A DNA stretch of 64,000 nucleotides from Caprimulgus europaeus (GCA_907165065.1 OU015550.1:3002001-3066000); one strand, 5' to 3'; positions 1 through 12,474 are shown, counted from the stretch's first letter. A program made the numbers and translations. Notes: generated from the letters alone by a model not told the origin.

Positions 1-1258
1 GGGTGCCGGGGGGTTTGCGGTGCCGGGCAGGAGGCTGCGGCGCTCGCCCCGCGCCTCGAGCCATGTTTTTTATTCCGTTGTGGGTGGGATTTTCCAGCGT
101 TGGCTGTTGGGCCCCGTTCCGCTCCAGCTGCAGCTTTATTCTCCATTTCAAAGGCAGAGGAGGCAGACGGTTTCAACGCCACTGCCATTTCGAGTGTGCC
201 AAAAAAACAGGGGAGGGGACAGGGCGGGGGGTCACCAACCCCCCCCCGGACTGACTCGCACACACCGGGGAGGCAAAGGGCTTTGACCAAGGCTGGCAGG
301 GAAAGCGGTGGCAGAGCCCATGGGCACCCAGGTCCCACACTCGTGATACATGACAGCCAGGGGGGATAAAGCAGCAGCTAATATATTTTTAGAGCCTGGA
401 TGGAGGCTTTTTCCTCACTTCCTTATTTTTATTATTTTTTAAAATATATAATAAAAGATGGGTTTATCCATAGGCTAAAAGTCTCAATAAATTTAAGAAG
501 GGGACCAAGCTAGGGCAGCAAAAACCAGCCAGAAAAACCCCTAAACAAACAAACCCACCATCCTTTTTCTCTCTTCTGCAAGCACTTCAGCTTTTTCTTT
601 CCAATTAATTTTATTCTTTATTTTTATATAGGCAGATATATTAACAGCCCGTCTGTATAGGGATGTGTGTGTAGCTGTTGGCAAACACACGGAGTTTCCA
701 CTTGGCCTTAATGCCAAATTAAAGCTTTATAACTTCAGTAGCTCTTTTTTACCAGGGTATTAATAACCACCTCAGACACTGTGGTGCAGTTTATTAATCA
801 TTTGTTTGTCCGGGGAGCTCACAGGGGTGACTCGTGCTGCGCCGTGGCGGGACGGGCACAGGACACGGTTATGGGTGGCTCCGGCACAGCTGATGGCATC
901 CCACCAGGATGGGGACAACAAGAAGGGAGGAAGATGCTCTGTGAGGTGGCTTTTTTGTAAGTTGGCCAAAGATGTGCCATCTGAACTCAAGATCCAAGCT
1001 CCTAACTCAGGTGCTCAGCAATGGCTTGTTACCATGCCAGGGATGCCGTGCTGGCAGTCCCTGGGTGGGTACCATGCTCAGGTCAGGTCAGGTCAGAGGG
1101 GATTTCTGCATCTCACCGGGTGATGGAGACCCCTGCACCAGCCCAACACCCCACACATCCACCCAGCTCTCCCAAGAGCAGGTGGGACCTGGTAGATGCA
1201 GCCACGGCACTTGGCTCTACAGAATGGCGAAGCACGGACGAAGGATGAGGGACAGCAA

Positions 1259-1302
1259 GTCACAGCAAGGACCTGGGGGGGTCACAGCAAGGACCTGGGG
1301 GG
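1259..1302. repeat. 22-bp tandem duplication
   Basis: Two exact adjacent copies of a 22-bp unit that starts GTCACAGCAAGG and ends in a G run. It lies in the SCUBE3 intron and has no coding role that I can see. Confidence 0.8.
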
Positions 1303-2028
1303 GTTCCCAGCCTGTTGACCCCACTGCCCCATGCCCAGACCCTGCTCTACACCCCTCACCCCCTTGGGTTTTGCATCCCCAAAGCTGGCAGCACCCCAAA
1401 AAAGGGCTTTTTTCCCCCCCTTATCGACACTTCCCCTCCTGTGAGGGCAGAGCCATGTTGAGCTCTCCATCCCCTGCACCAGCCCTGCTCATCCCAATAG
1501 ATCCCAGACCTACCACCAGATCCAGCATCCCCTGGGTTGGAATTGCTCCCTCCATCCCCATCCCACCTCCTTGTGCCAACCCCAGTCACTTTGGCTCAAT
1601 TCAACCCCAGTTTCTCCCAGGAGGGTTTGATGCTCTGTGCCAACAGCGTGTTCATCTCCCTGGGGAACTGTTATTTCATCTCCCCGGGGAACTGTTATTG
1701 CTGTTGTTGTTCCTTTGCCTTATCAGGCCAAAAATATGTAATTTTTTTTTTTTTCCTTAAAAAATGTGTTTGTTTGCTTTTGGTTTTAGGAGCAACAATC
1801 GCAAGATCTCTAGCAGGGAAGATGGCCTCGGTGAAACGCGGCCGGCCGGGCTTCCTCCAGCACCACCAGACAGAGCAAACTTTATTTGCTATCCCAAGTT
1901 TCTCCTAAAACCTCTCAAGGGACTTATAATTTTCAAAGTGAAGGTTAAGGTTATTCATGCATATTTTTTTTCCCCTAAATGGATTACTCCGGTGTGACCG
2001 TTTGCAAAGGGAAAAAAAAAATCTATAT

Positions 2029-2070
2029 AAAAATAAAATAAAATAAAATAAATATATATATATATAAAAA
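2029..2070. repeat. AAAAT/AT simple repeat
   Basis: Several AAAAT units pass directly into a run of alternating AT dinucleotides. Low-complexity microsatellite in SCUBE3 intron 1. Confidence 0.85.
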
Positions 2071-2756
2071 CTCCTGAGTAGTTTGGAGACAGCAATACAT
2101 CTCCACACTGGAAGACTCGAGGTGTCTGAATATTTATACTCCTGTTGGCAGTTATAAAAAAAACCTCTTCTTCCCTCCTTCCTAACCCACCCCCCCTTTT
2201 TAATCTCGGTACAGGCATGTTAGACGCCCTCAGTCAAAGCTCTCCTTTGAACTGCTGTACGTTGAAATGTTTACAGTTTTACATTTCATATTTCAGAGGG
2301 GTGGAGGGGACAGGCACAACAGTCACACACTGTGAATGCACGAGAGGGAGGAAAGCGGAGGCCAAGGGGGAGGAGGTTCGGTGGAGATGGGAGGGGAATC
2401 AAACAGCATCTCCACGCTGCAATTGGAAAATTTTAGACATCTAAAAAAAAAAAAAAAAATAATAAAGTATTAAAAAATGAAATATAATCTCTGGAGGTGT
2501 AGGTTCTGCAGGTGCATCCCCACCAAAGCCAGTCCCTCGCACGGGATGGCGGCTCCGTCCCCACGTGGCACCAGCTCAAAGGGCTGGTTTTACCCACAGG
2601 TGACCATAGAGCTGGGCTGGGGTCCCACTCAGGACCCTGCACTGGGTAGGTGTCTGGGGATGGAAACTGGGGTGCAGGGTCCCCTGGGGAGATGCTGCAA
2701 CTCCCTCCTGGTCCCATTCCACCAGCAGCATCCGAGGGGATGTGTAATGGGGTTGA

Positions 2757-2905
2757 AGGAATCACAGAATCCCAGAACTGGCTCGATTGGGCAAGACCTT
2801 TAAGATCATCAAGTCCAGTCATTAACCCAACACTGACCAGTCCCTAAACCACAACTAAACCATGTCCCTAAGGAGAAACACAACTCAACCATGTCCCTAA
2901 GGAAA
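2757..2905 (-). mobile_element. CR1 LINE fragment, minus orientation
   Basis: It begins with the reverse complement of a CR1 3' end (ATCACAGAATCCCAGAACTG), followed by the diagnostic TTTAAGATCATCAAGTCCA and AACCCAACACTGACCAGTCC segments found in the other copies at 38848 and 43818. It is a short, degraded fragment; the phrase ACCATGTCCCTAAGG occurs twice near its right end. It supports a sauropsid origin for the window. Confidence 0.8.
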
Positions 2906-3364
2906 AGGTGGCAAATCCCACACCGTGTCTGCAGTTCTGTCTGGGGGTGCTGCCAGAGAAGCGTGGCATGGGCAGATCTGGGTGCTGCCTGGTACAAGAG
3001 GAGGGTTCAAACCTGCCAGCCCTTGGCCTCTGTCATCCCCAGGGCACAGGGAGGGATCAATGCTGGCAGACGGCAGGCACGGGCACTGCTCACCTGAGAG
3101 CCGGAGCTCAGGACAAGCTCTTCTGCCTGGTGGGTGTGAGATGGACTGATGGAGAATGGGATGGGACTGAGGTGGCATCATTAGTCCAAAAGCAGATACG
3201 AGGCATGGCAACAACTGGGGCAGCTTGACACGGGGACCACAGGGACACTTCATCTGAGCTGAGTGCATGTCAGGAGCTTCCCTGAGGTTATTTGGATTTA
3301 TATTGTCCATTCTCCTCTTGAAAGCTTTCCTAGCCCTAGACTGACCCAATAAACTCTGCAGACA

Positions 3365-3410
3365 GCCAGGTCCTCTGGCAGACACCAGCCAGGTCCTCTG
3401 GCAGACACCA
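3365..3410. repeat. 23-bp tandem duplication
   Basis: Two exact adjacent copies of a 23-bp unit containing CCAGGTCCTCTGGCAGACAC, followed by a partial third copy. SCUBE3 intron. Confidence 0.8.
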
Positions 3411-4343
3411 GCCAGGCCTGCGGACAGCTCTGCTAAATCCTTCCTTCCTTACAGACTAAACTTTTTGGGGTAATTCAGTGCAAGGAATGAGCCAGCAAGC
3501 TCTACCCACAGCACAATGTTATCACAGCAAGACAAATCCATCCGATGGGAAAGGAGCCATCCCCAGGCCGTGACAGTCACCTGGTGAGGGTGGCTGTCCC
3601 CAAATGGGCTTCTGTGAGGGTGAAGGGGTGATGTGTACCCCATCCTTGGGGCATCACCCTGCAGATGCAGGGGAGATCCCCGATGGTGTTCAGAAATATC
3701 CCACTACAGCACGCCCCAGGCACACAGGGTGGCTCTGAAGAGCTCGAGGAGATTTGTGCACTCAGAAAAACAGGCAATAGTGGGTTCCCAGGAAAAGTAT
3801 TGCTTTCATCTGCCATCGGTGATGTTGGGTCCACCAGTCCAGCATCACCCAAAAAGGACCAGGTCCACCTCTGCCCAGAGCCCTCGCATCACAGCGGGCA
3901 CCAACCTTCACCCCTCTGCAGCCGCCTGCCCCTCAGCAGCTCACAGAACCCCCCAGCAGCAGCTTCAGGGATTAACTCTCCCCCCTCAAAACCCCCCGGT
4001 TCCACAGCAGCCAGACCCCCCAGATCTGCTCAGAGCCTTTGCCAGGAGGAGCCAGCACCGTCCCGGGCATCCAGTGGGTGATCTGCCCCGGCGCAGGATT
4101 GAGCTCACCTCTCTCCACCCCCACTCCACCCCTCTCCTTCCCTGAAGGGATCTGTCAAGTCTCTGCACGATGGAATTTTACTTTGCTATTTTAATGCAAT
4201 TCTGGCTCAGGCTTAAATGGAACTGGAAACCAAAAGGCCTTAATAAATAAATATTATGATAAGAAATGAAAGCAATGCATACACTCCAGATAATTTGAGG
4301 GGGGATAAAAACCTAAGCATTCCTTTCTAAGCCTAAATCAGAA

Positions 4344-4359
4344 AGCTTCACGTGAAGCT
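4344..4359. promoter_or_regulatory. 16-bp perfect palindrome centred on an E-box
   Basis: AGCTTCACGTGAAGCT is its own reverse complement, with a canonical CACGTG E-box at 4349-4354. CACGTG is the core bound by bHLH factors of the MYC, USF and CLOCK types. It lies in an AT-rich part of SCUBE3 intron 1, about 1.3 kb from exon 1. Function is inferred only from the motif. Confidence 0.4.
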
Positions 4360-4805
4360 GGATGCCTTCTTACCAAACCTTTGCCCTGGAAAATCTCCCC
4401 CGTGCTTGCCCAGACTGCCCTCCCAAAAAGTCGCCTATTGTTTTAAAAAAACCCCCCACTTTTAAGCCAGATAAGACAATAGCCTTGAAATTCCTTCTAA
4501 CTTTGTCAGTGACAGGGCTCAGAGCAACCATGTGCGTGGCTGAAAAACGCTGCCTACAAGAGATCTTTAATTATATCCTGCGCTCCTAGATTTCATTCAC
4601 ACTCTATTTAATCTCGCCGGACGCCTAAACACTCAGCTACTACAATAGCCAGAGCCAAAGCTGGTTTTGATAAAGCTTACATACTGTGAAGTGCTATGGA
4701 AAAAAAGAAAAGAAAAACCAACAGATTGTAGAGATAGTGGTGAATTAAGGAGAAAAAAAAAAATACCCCCAATTTGAGACAGCCAACGGGATCACGCACA
4801 CAGGG

Positions 4806-4848
4806 CTGTGTGTGTTTGTGTCTGCGCGCGCACCCCTGCGCGTGTGTC
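4806..4848. repeat. Alternating purine-pyrimidine TG/CG tract
   Basis: Short TG, CG and GC runs (TGTGTGTG, GCGCGCGCAC, GCGCGTGTGT) form an interrupted alternating tract of the kind able to adopt Z-DNA. It lies about 0.9 kb inside SCUBE3 intron 1 from the first exon. Confidence 0.7.
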
Positions 4849-5667
4849 CAGAGAAAAATCCGAGCTAAATATAGAGGTGCTATAGGAAACCGAAGGTATA
4901 GATAGACCATACATAAAGCTACATGTGTATGTTGGTGGAAGGAGAAACTCTGGCTCCCTACAGGAGCGGTGAAACAGCAAAGCCTGGAGCTGATAAGGAC
5001 GGGACGTCCCTCTCTTCCCTAGAGATTAGCAAAAGAGCTCCCGTATTTTTCAGCCTTCGCTGTGTTCAGTGACCCAAAGTTTTCAGCAGCCCACACCCCC
5101 ACAGCACAATATTTGAGATTCAACCCCTGCTCACAGAAAACACACAAACACAGATGCAGCCTCCCAGCGTTACAGATACCAACTCCCCATCCCTTCCCTC
5201 CAACCCAGCCCCAAACCCCCTCTCCTCGGGTGCCACGGGTGTGATCCCCATCTCACCAACACCCAAAAACCTGGAAAAAATCCCCCAAACCCCTCCAAAC
5301 AGCAATATTTTCCCTGTGATGGGTGCAGACTTGTTTGCCCACCCTAATTTTCTGCCTCTGCACCCCTTCTACCTTGAGATAAAGAGTCCCAAACAAAATT
5401 TAAAAAAATAAAGTGTAAGAATTGCAACTCATTAAAGAGTTTACCAAAAAAAACCCCCAAAAACCATAAACCACAATTCCAAGCAAAGGCAGCGGGTAAG
5501 AATATCTGCAAGCAACATTTAAAACCCCCTCCACTATTTGTTGTTATCGCTGCTGATTTCTCCAGCCTACATATAAAAAAATCTCAGCTCCAAAGAGGAG
5601 GTCCGGCTGCCCTAACACACACATCAAACAGCAAACCTTTGAGCTGGGAAGGTTTTTTTTCTCTTAC

Positions 5668-5752
5668 CTTGACTGGCTTTATTTGCCAACGTGTTTCCAG
5701 AGTAGAGGAGAAAGAAAAGGATGGAAAATCCAGCAATCTGCAAAGCTCCCAT
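5668..5752 (-). CDS. SCUBE3: SCUBE3 first coding exon (signal peptide)
   Basis: Encodes 28 residues, MGALQIAGFSILFFLLYSGN followed by TLANKASQ, then one base G before a consensus GTAAGAG donor at 5667. It is a hydrophobic signal peptide with a plausible cleavage site after TLA. SCUBE proteins are secreted EGF/CUB glycoproteins; their first exon encodes only the signal peptide and ends just before the first EGF domain (DVDEC in human SCUBE3). The phase-1 G would give the same Asp after the SQ dipeptide. No EGF exon is in the window, so the name rests on the junction, phase, strand and synteny: in human, SCUBE3 follows TCP11 and ANKS1A with exactly this relative orientation. An in-frame ATG at 5770 would add MQTGIA; I prefer 5752 because SCUBE family starts read MG. 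Confidence 0.78.
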
Positions 5753-6400
5753 TGCAATCCCAGTCTGCATGGAGGAGTGGGGGCAAGAAGGGGGGATTTC
5801 TAGTGCTTTAAAGGAAACAAGAGGCTGAGCATGCGAAGGGAAATCAAGAGGAGGAAGGGGCTCTCTTCTTGCCGTGTGTGAGACGGGAGGGAAGGGAACT
5901 GGACTGATGGAAAAAGCTGCTCTGGGTTCAGTTTGGGGTTCTTGGTGTTGCTGAAGAGGAGAGAGTGAGGGAAGGAGACCCAGGGCAGTTGGAGGAAAGT
6001 GGACTCTATCGCTCTCTCTGGCGGCTGCTCTGATCCTTTCTCCTTCTTCTTCTTTTTTTTCTTTCTTTTTTTTTTTCTCCCCCCTTAAATAATCCCAGCC
6101 AATTCCAGTTTTGCAAGAAGAGCAGCAGCAGCAGCAGCAGGAGCAGAGCTGGAGGGGGGAAGCAGGCGCCTTGCCCTGGTGCTGGGGACCTGAGAAAGGG
6201 GAGTGGAAAGGAGAGCCCCATCCAAGCAACGCCCTTTTTCTCCCAGCCTTTCTTTCTTTCTTTCTATTTGGCTTTGGTTACTCCTTCCCAGCTCTCCCCC
6301 CCTCGAACCCCCCAAGGCTGGGCTTTGCCTGCAGGAATTTACAGTCTGCGCTGGAGGAGAAGGGCCAGTAGCCATGGAGACTGCTTCCCTGGGAGCAGGG
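5753..6400 (-). promoter_or_regulatory. SCUBE3: SCUBE3 5'UTR and proximal promoter region
   Basis: Sequence directly upstream of the SCUBE3 start on the minus strand. It contains a CTG-rich run, T-rich and TTTC repeats, and no clear TATA box or dense CpG island. The frame of SCUBE3 stays open upstream to an ATG at 6229, but the translated upstream part is low complexity (poly-Cys, Lys/Glu-rich, Pro/Ser-rich), so I read it as untranslated. The transcription start cannot be placed from sequence alone. Confidence 0.45.
6119..6140. repeat. (CAG)n trinucleotide run
   Basis: About seven CAG/AGC units on the plus strand, read as CTG in the SCUBE3 sense direction, probably in or just upstream of its 5'UTR. 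Short CAG runs are length-polymorphic in many genomes. Confidence 0.85.
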
Positions 6401-8650
6401 AGGTCAGGCGGAGACCATGGGCGATCAATGCATCAATGCAAAGCCCCCTGCAACCCCCAGACCCACCCCGCACCTCGCAGCCCCATGGTCAGCCAAGGGC
6501 TTGGGGTGGTGGTAAGCGGAGGCAGGGAGTTGGGGGGGGACAGGGGGAGGTGTATAGCATGGGGAAAGGCAATGGGTGGTAAAAAAAAGGAGAAGGAAAA
6601 AAAATATATGTAATTTTTTTTTAAAAAAGAGTTTGTAATGGCACAACCCCACGGAGCTCAGCGGCTGCGGGAGCGACTTGGGGTGCTGGGCTGGTGGAAA
6701 GCGGGACTGAAGAGCTGCTCTGCTGTTTGCAGTGGAGAGGTGGGGAGGGAGGACTGGAAATAAGGGTGGAAGGGGGAAGAAAAAGACCTGTCTGAAATAT
6801 CCAGGGGGGTTTTATTTGCTTGCAGGAGCCGCTCGCAGCCGGGTTCCCTACAGCCGACATCCCAGGGGGGCAGAGGAGCCCTCTGCCTGCTCTGTGACCG
6901 TGCCCTAGTCCTGGTTCCTGCTGGAACCATCTCTCTCCCAAGGTGTTTCTGCTCCCCGAGGCAGGAGAGACATCACCAGCTGGGAATCTGCAGTGGGAGA
7001 CAGGGCTGGGAGCTGGGAGGAAGGTGAGCAGTCATTCCACCCGTTTGGGGAGCCCTGGGTCCCACAGCCCCAGTAGTCATCCTGCCCACGGGGGTCCTCC
7101 CAGCCCACCGTGCTGTCCCTACAGCCTCTCCTCACCCCTTTTGTCCTAATAACCCCTAAAGATACAATAAGGGGGAGCTGGAGGCGATGGAAAATGTCCA
7201 GCTAAGCCAAGGCACCCACTGTCACCTCACTGTGGAGACGAGGGCAGGGACCACAGCTGGCCAGGAGGATGCCAAGGAGTCCCTGGGTCTAGTTATGGTT
7301 TCTCTACAAAATCCCATAACCCTTGGGCTGCCTTCACACAACAGGGACCTTCAATGAGGGAGGAGGTTTGCAAGAGCAGGTCTGCTTTTGATGGGACAGA
7401 TGCAGCGTGGCCAGCCCAGGAGAGCAGCAAGTGTGGAAACTGGGGGCTCATCCGCAAGCTGAGTCTTTCCAAAGGCAGAGCCCAAGGACAAAGCTCTCCC
7501 TCCTGGCTCCACAGAGCCATCCTGCACCCACATAGCTCTGCTTGCTGCCACTGGGTCCCCACGCAAAGCATCAGTGTCCTAAACCCACATGGAGACTGAC
7601 CCCTTCCAGGGGAGTAGGAGACCAGCATCAGCTGAAGGGCAGACGCACAGACATGCCCATGACACCCAACACAAACCTCCAACATTCAAAGTCAGGTTTG
7701 CAGGGTGGCTGCAGGTGAATCTGGAGCCAGGGGAAGCTGCGTGGCTCTTGTCTGCCCAGGTTGACAGCGCAGGGCAAGGCAGCTTCCAGCCCACCAGAGC
7801 TAAGAGGGGTTTCTCAACAGGGAGAACTGGCTCCGCCATAGCCCAGTTGGGTAAGAAATCCAGCAGAAGAGTATTTGCACCGACATGACCAGCCCAAATA
7901 ACTCAGAACACGTCTCCCCCCAGGAGAAGACCATAACCCACCAGCAGGAACGTGTTATCCCACTTGGCACTGCCGCTGGAGGAGGCTCCTGTGCCAGGAG
8001 CTCTTGGGGACAAAGGCTGCTGCTCCTCCTCATGTGCAGTGCCAAGTGGGAAGGGGATCTGGTCCTTGGAGCCCAAGTCCTGGCACAGCTAAGAATGTCA
8101 CTAGTGGGATGCCACCACCCTACTGTGAGCGTCAGCTCAGCAGCTGTGGCACCACTTTTCTTTCCAGGTTGGGATTTGCCATATAAACACAACAAAATGG
8201 AAACTGCTCACTGCCAGTGGATCCCTGTGCCCAGCTGCTGCACTTTGGAGCAGGACATGACCCCGTCCCATCCCATGATCCTTTATCATCATAACTAGAG
8301 GAAAACAAAACAATCCTCCTTTTTAAATTGTTTTCTCTAACCTGTCTTCTAAATCTGGAGACCAATCTCAAGGCATGAGGGGCAAAACCTTCAGAGATGT
8401 TGATTTGTAACCGAGCTTCTAAATTACAGGTTGATGCATCAGTATAAACCAGCCCTAAATACACAGCACCACATGGGATCGAGATGCCAAAACACCAGAC
8501 ACCCAGGTGATGGCATGGGGAGGACGAGCAAACTCCTCACTTGTGCCCACATTGCATCACTGGGGATGGGTCTCCAGCCAAGTGCTCCCAGTTAAACCAG
8601 TGCCTTGCACTGGGGGGTGGATCTCACCTTTGAAGGTTTCATTTTGGTTA

Positions 8651-8735
8651 TCATAGAATTACAGAATCCTTTTGGTTGGAAAAGACCTTTAAGATCATGG
8701 AGTCCAACTGCAAACCTAGATAGAAAACAACGGGA
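8651..8735 (-). mobile_element. CR1 LINE 3'-end fragment, minus orientation
   Basis: Reads TCATAGAATTACAGAATCC, then TTGGTTGGAAAAGACCTTTA and AGATCATGGAGTCCAAC. This is the reverse complement of a CR1 3' terminus. Short and diverged. Confidence 0.8.
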
Positions 8736-9144
8736 CAAGCCTTTGATGATTAATTTGATTCAGACCATTGGTTCTTCTACACCCAAGACCATTATGTGGG
8801 ACTCCCTCCACACATCTTTGTATTCCCTAGTGAACTCGTATCTACTCGCAGATTTCTTTTCCCCGTTCAGCTGATGGCAGCATTGCTCGTGCCGCGGGGA
8901 GCCAAGGGGCTGAGCCCCATCTCTCACTTCTCCAACATGGTTGCAAAGCACCATGGCAAAACAGCAGGGTTGGGGTTAGCAGAGCTGCTAATGTTCAGAA
9001 ACTCCCTAAAAATATAGATAAATAATCTTATTTTCTTCCAAGAGCACCCTGCCTGGTTGAGCAGAAGAAGGGCCGATGGAGGTCCCAGGGCTGTGCACAC
9101 CACGGTGCCTCTCCACGCACAGGGCCATCCCCCTGCCCAGCACG

Positions 9145-9215
9145 CAGATGGGGAAAGTCAGGCAGATGGAGATTCCCAAGATCACACAGGGAGTCTGGAG
9201 GGAGGGCCATGAATC
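9145..9215 (+). mobile_element. MIR/CORE-SINE-like remnant
   Basis: Contains AGATGGGGAAAGTCAGGC and CCCAAGATCACACAGGGAGT in the order of the MIR core (a GAGGAAACTGAGGC-like block, then CCAAGGTCACACAGC). It is strongly diverged, and I cannot exclude chance similarity. Confidence 0.35.
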
Positions 9216-9367
9216 ACACTGAAATCGCCTGCAAGACAGCCCAGCACTCCGGCCACGATGGCTCCTGACCAGCTCCTGCTGCCGCGGCGCGGGGCTGGCA
9301 CGGATCCGTCCCCGGGAACCCTCTCCTGAGCCCTTCAAAGGCATCGGGACAACCCTGCCAGCCCGAG

Positions 9368-9408
9368 CTGTGTGTGCACACGTGTGTGTGCTCGTGTGTG
9401 TGTGTGTT
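9368..9408. repeat. (TG)n microsatellite
   Basis: Interrupted TG dinucleotide repeat with internal CACACG and CTCG breaks. Confidence 0.85.
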
Positions 9409-11821
9409 TCAGGCAGGGAAGGAGGTGGCAAGACTCTTCTTCCCGCAGCCTCCACTCCCCGTCGTGCACTTCTGGGCAAAATCCATTTTGCTTTGGCTTC
9501 ATGTAGGGCCAGAAGATTCGGTCCATTGTGCTGCGACACTGAAGAGCCGGCAAGGAATTGTCAACCATGCTGAAACGGTTACATGGGGAGTAATGAAAAT
9601 TTACTGCACCCTGCTCCGGTCCTTAGCCAAGAAATAAAAGCAAAAGATCACAACAGGCATTTTTTTAATTTGAAGCAAAATTAAAAAAAGAACGGATCCG
9701 CACTTAGAAAATAACAACCACATCCACAGATCAAAGCAGCTGCTCTCCTCTCATTCGGAGTTTTAAGAGGTTTCTGCAGCTACAGGGATGTTTACACAGG
9801 GAGAGAGATACATACATTGTGCTGTCTTGATGCTGCCTCTCTCTCCCCCCCCCCCTTCATCTGGCAAAACATTCCCTGGGAGGCGATATGAGGTCATTCC
9901 TAGACCCCGCGTTGTTTTCCTCAAGCTGCAAGGCTCCGGGGCAAGAGGCAATTCATTTCCCATTAGCACACACACATTTGCACTTGGAACCCTCCCTTGT
10001 ACATTTTGCCAGGGGAAGCTCGGGACGGATGAGGGACCAGCCCTCACCAGCTTGTTATTGCCTTCCCAGAGGGAATTCCAGCAGCCGGGGCTGTCGGGAG
10101 GGTCAGCGGCTCCGGCAAAGTCACTGGGAAGGGACATGGAGCTGGGAGGTGGGCTGGCATCTTCTGCAGACCAGTTTCTTCTGCAGACCAGCCTTAATGT
10201 TTCTGTGGCTTCCACCACTTTTATGACGAGAGGGGCTGAACGGCTCTGGGGAGCACTAATGGGCTGTAAAAAGCTTTTTCCCCTCTGCCTCCTTGGCTGG
10301 AGCCCAATTCGGAGCAGCGGCGAGTCCTGCTCCGGCGCTTGCGCAGGGACGGAGGTCGCGGGAACGCACTGGGACAGACTCTCCCTTCACCTCTCAGCAT
10401 CAGCACGTTGGTCCATCCATGGGTAGCACCCACTTGGGTAAAATGGACAAATTTTGGCTTGTGAGCCACCCTGTGCTACCTGTGCAAATGAAAAAAACAA
10501 CTTTGAAACGAGACCTGCCCATCTCTAGTGTGAATTTAATGCCATGTGCTATGAACGAGCCGCACCTTCAGCTCTGACCGGGCACATCTGTGTGATGCTG
10601 GAACCAAAAGGGGTTTCTGAAGCTGCAGAAGAAGCTGTTGTAAAGTCACAGGCAGAAGCAAAACTCCCATAAAGGATTTCAAGGATCACAGAACCAGTTA
10701 TTGAATCAGACAGGGATACTGGAGGCCACAAAGCTGTAAATTAGAAGATTTCCCTTCCCCTCTGGTCCATGAGGACCAAAGGGGCGACACTGCTGGTCCA
10801 GGGCAGGACCTCTTCGCTGCAGCCAGAGCACTTGGGGTGATCAATGCTGGTACCATGGTACCGCACCCCAATGCTGCACGGAGTTGGCTCGAGAAAACAA
10901 CAACTGGGACATTTCGATGCCCTAGCGAGGGGTGTGGTCTAAAACTCAGAACAGAATAGGCTATTTTTAAAAATCAAAGAGGAAAACACTGTATTACCAG
11001 TAACACCCCAACAGCCCAGACTCCAGCGACTCAGCCAGTCCCCATTGCCAGCTCCCAGCTACGTCCCTCATTTCCCCAACCTACAATTTTATCAAGATGT
11101 CACCAAGGGGGGGTGTAAAAAAGCACCAAGTCCCACTCAATGAATGCCTGTCACCCTCTGACACCCTTTTTCCAGTGTCACAGAGCTTCCCAAAAGGCTG
11201 TGTGTGGAGAAAGCCCTTGTTTGTAATTCCTGGTTTACAGCAGAAGGTGACACACACGCCGGGATGAGGTGACTTTGCCGGCGTCACCGGGAAGGTCGAT
11301 GGCAGCGCCAGGAATAGCCCCGTTCCCAGCCAACCGCTAACCACACTTATCCCAGAATAAGGGTCCCTTTTTCCAGCTGAATTTATAACAGCTTTCCAAG
11401 TGACATAAGCTCTTACAGAAATAGGCAGGCTTTTATGCTGGAATAATTACTGGGAAATTGCACTGGAGCGTGGATAATTACACCGGTGTCACCGCTGCTG
11501 GGGACTGGGACCCCGTGCCGCTGGCAGAGCCGCTGCACGCTCCGCACGGCTTTTATCTCACCCTGCTTTTCCACGAGCACGTGGATGTCTACTGGCAGGT
11601 CATCAGGATGGGACTGAAGAAAAAAAGGACTTGTGGTAGAAAGGAAAGCGATGGATCGTTCTTTAAAGCTCTGTTAATCCTATTTCCTGTAGAAAATACC
11701 CCAATAATAGTTCTGAAGTCAACAGGAGGTTTTTTGGGGTGCGCTGGATCACACCCCAGATTCAACAACACTCTCTGCATCTGCTTCAACTTCATCCCTG
11801 GCATGGCTCTGGAGCAGGTGG

Positions 11822-11869
11822 TTTATTTTAAATGCATTTATTTTAAATGCATTTATTTTAAATGCATTT
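11822..11869. repeat. 16-bp tandem repeat, three copies
   Basis: Three exact copies of TTTATTTTAAATGCAT. AT-rich minisatellite in the SCUBE3-TCP11 interval. Confidence 0.9.
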
Positions 11870-12474
11870 TACATCCCACACAGGTAAAAAAAAAACCCAA
11901 AAAACTAATAATAAAAAATAAATCAAGCTCAGAGTTCAGGTTGAGGCCTGAAAGGCATTTCTGACATCAGCTGTTGGAACAGATTGGACTTAATACCCTT
12001 CAAAAATAAACTCGTGGCCTTTATCAGGTGTTGATAAGTCTGTATATTCAGTGAGAATACATGCCAAGAGCAGGGCTGCCTGCTGTTGATCCTGGGACCG
12101 GCAGGCTGTGAGAAGGCAAGGGTTAACTCAGCACCAGTGACACCAATTTAACTCCAGGACCCAGACGCCAAGTGTTTAAAAGTAGCACTTCTCTCCTTAA
12201 AATAGTTTATGAATCTTACTGGGGGATAAATCCAACACCCCCGAGCAGAAGGAGACCTATTAATGCCCGAGTTTTTTCACGCCGTAGTAAAGCAGCGATT
12301 TTATTTGCCCGCCCTGTGTAAGATGTCAGTCATTTTCCCACTTGCATTTCCATCTCCAATTTAACAAGGCAGCAGTTTATTTCCAGAAGCCCCAGCCAGA
12401 CCCCAGCCAACTGCGTCAATATTTTGTTGCTTACACAAATGTCACCGTTAGAGTCAACATCACATTTTGGGGGA

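Larger units (their letters stand above)
1..5667 (-). other. SCUBE3: SCUBE3 intron 1 (5' part)
   Basis: This is sequence 3' of the SCUBE3 exon-1 donor on the minus strand. No EGF-like exon is visible, so exon 2 should lie left of the window. It holds one CR1 fragment, two short tandem duplications, A/T-rich simple repeats, a purine-pyrimidine alternating tract and an AT-rich block at about 4160-4700 that could be regulatory. Open frames here (for example 972-1760 plus) have low-complexity Pro/Ser/His-rich composition and no recognisable domain, so I treat them as chance. Confidence 0.65.

Noticed and set aside
702..717. TTGGC and GCCAA inverted repeat resembling an NFI site
   Set aside because: The spacing is six bases, not the five of the NFI consensus; insufficient to call.
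972..1760. 262-codon plus-strand open frame
   Set aside because: Pro/Ser/His-rich low-complexity translation ending in a poly-T-encoded Phe run, no domain and no splice support; it lies in a SCUBE3 intron.
9006..9539. 177-codon minus-strand open frame
   Set aside because: It reads through a TG microsatellite (His/Thr repeats) and a MIR-like remnant; no coding signature.
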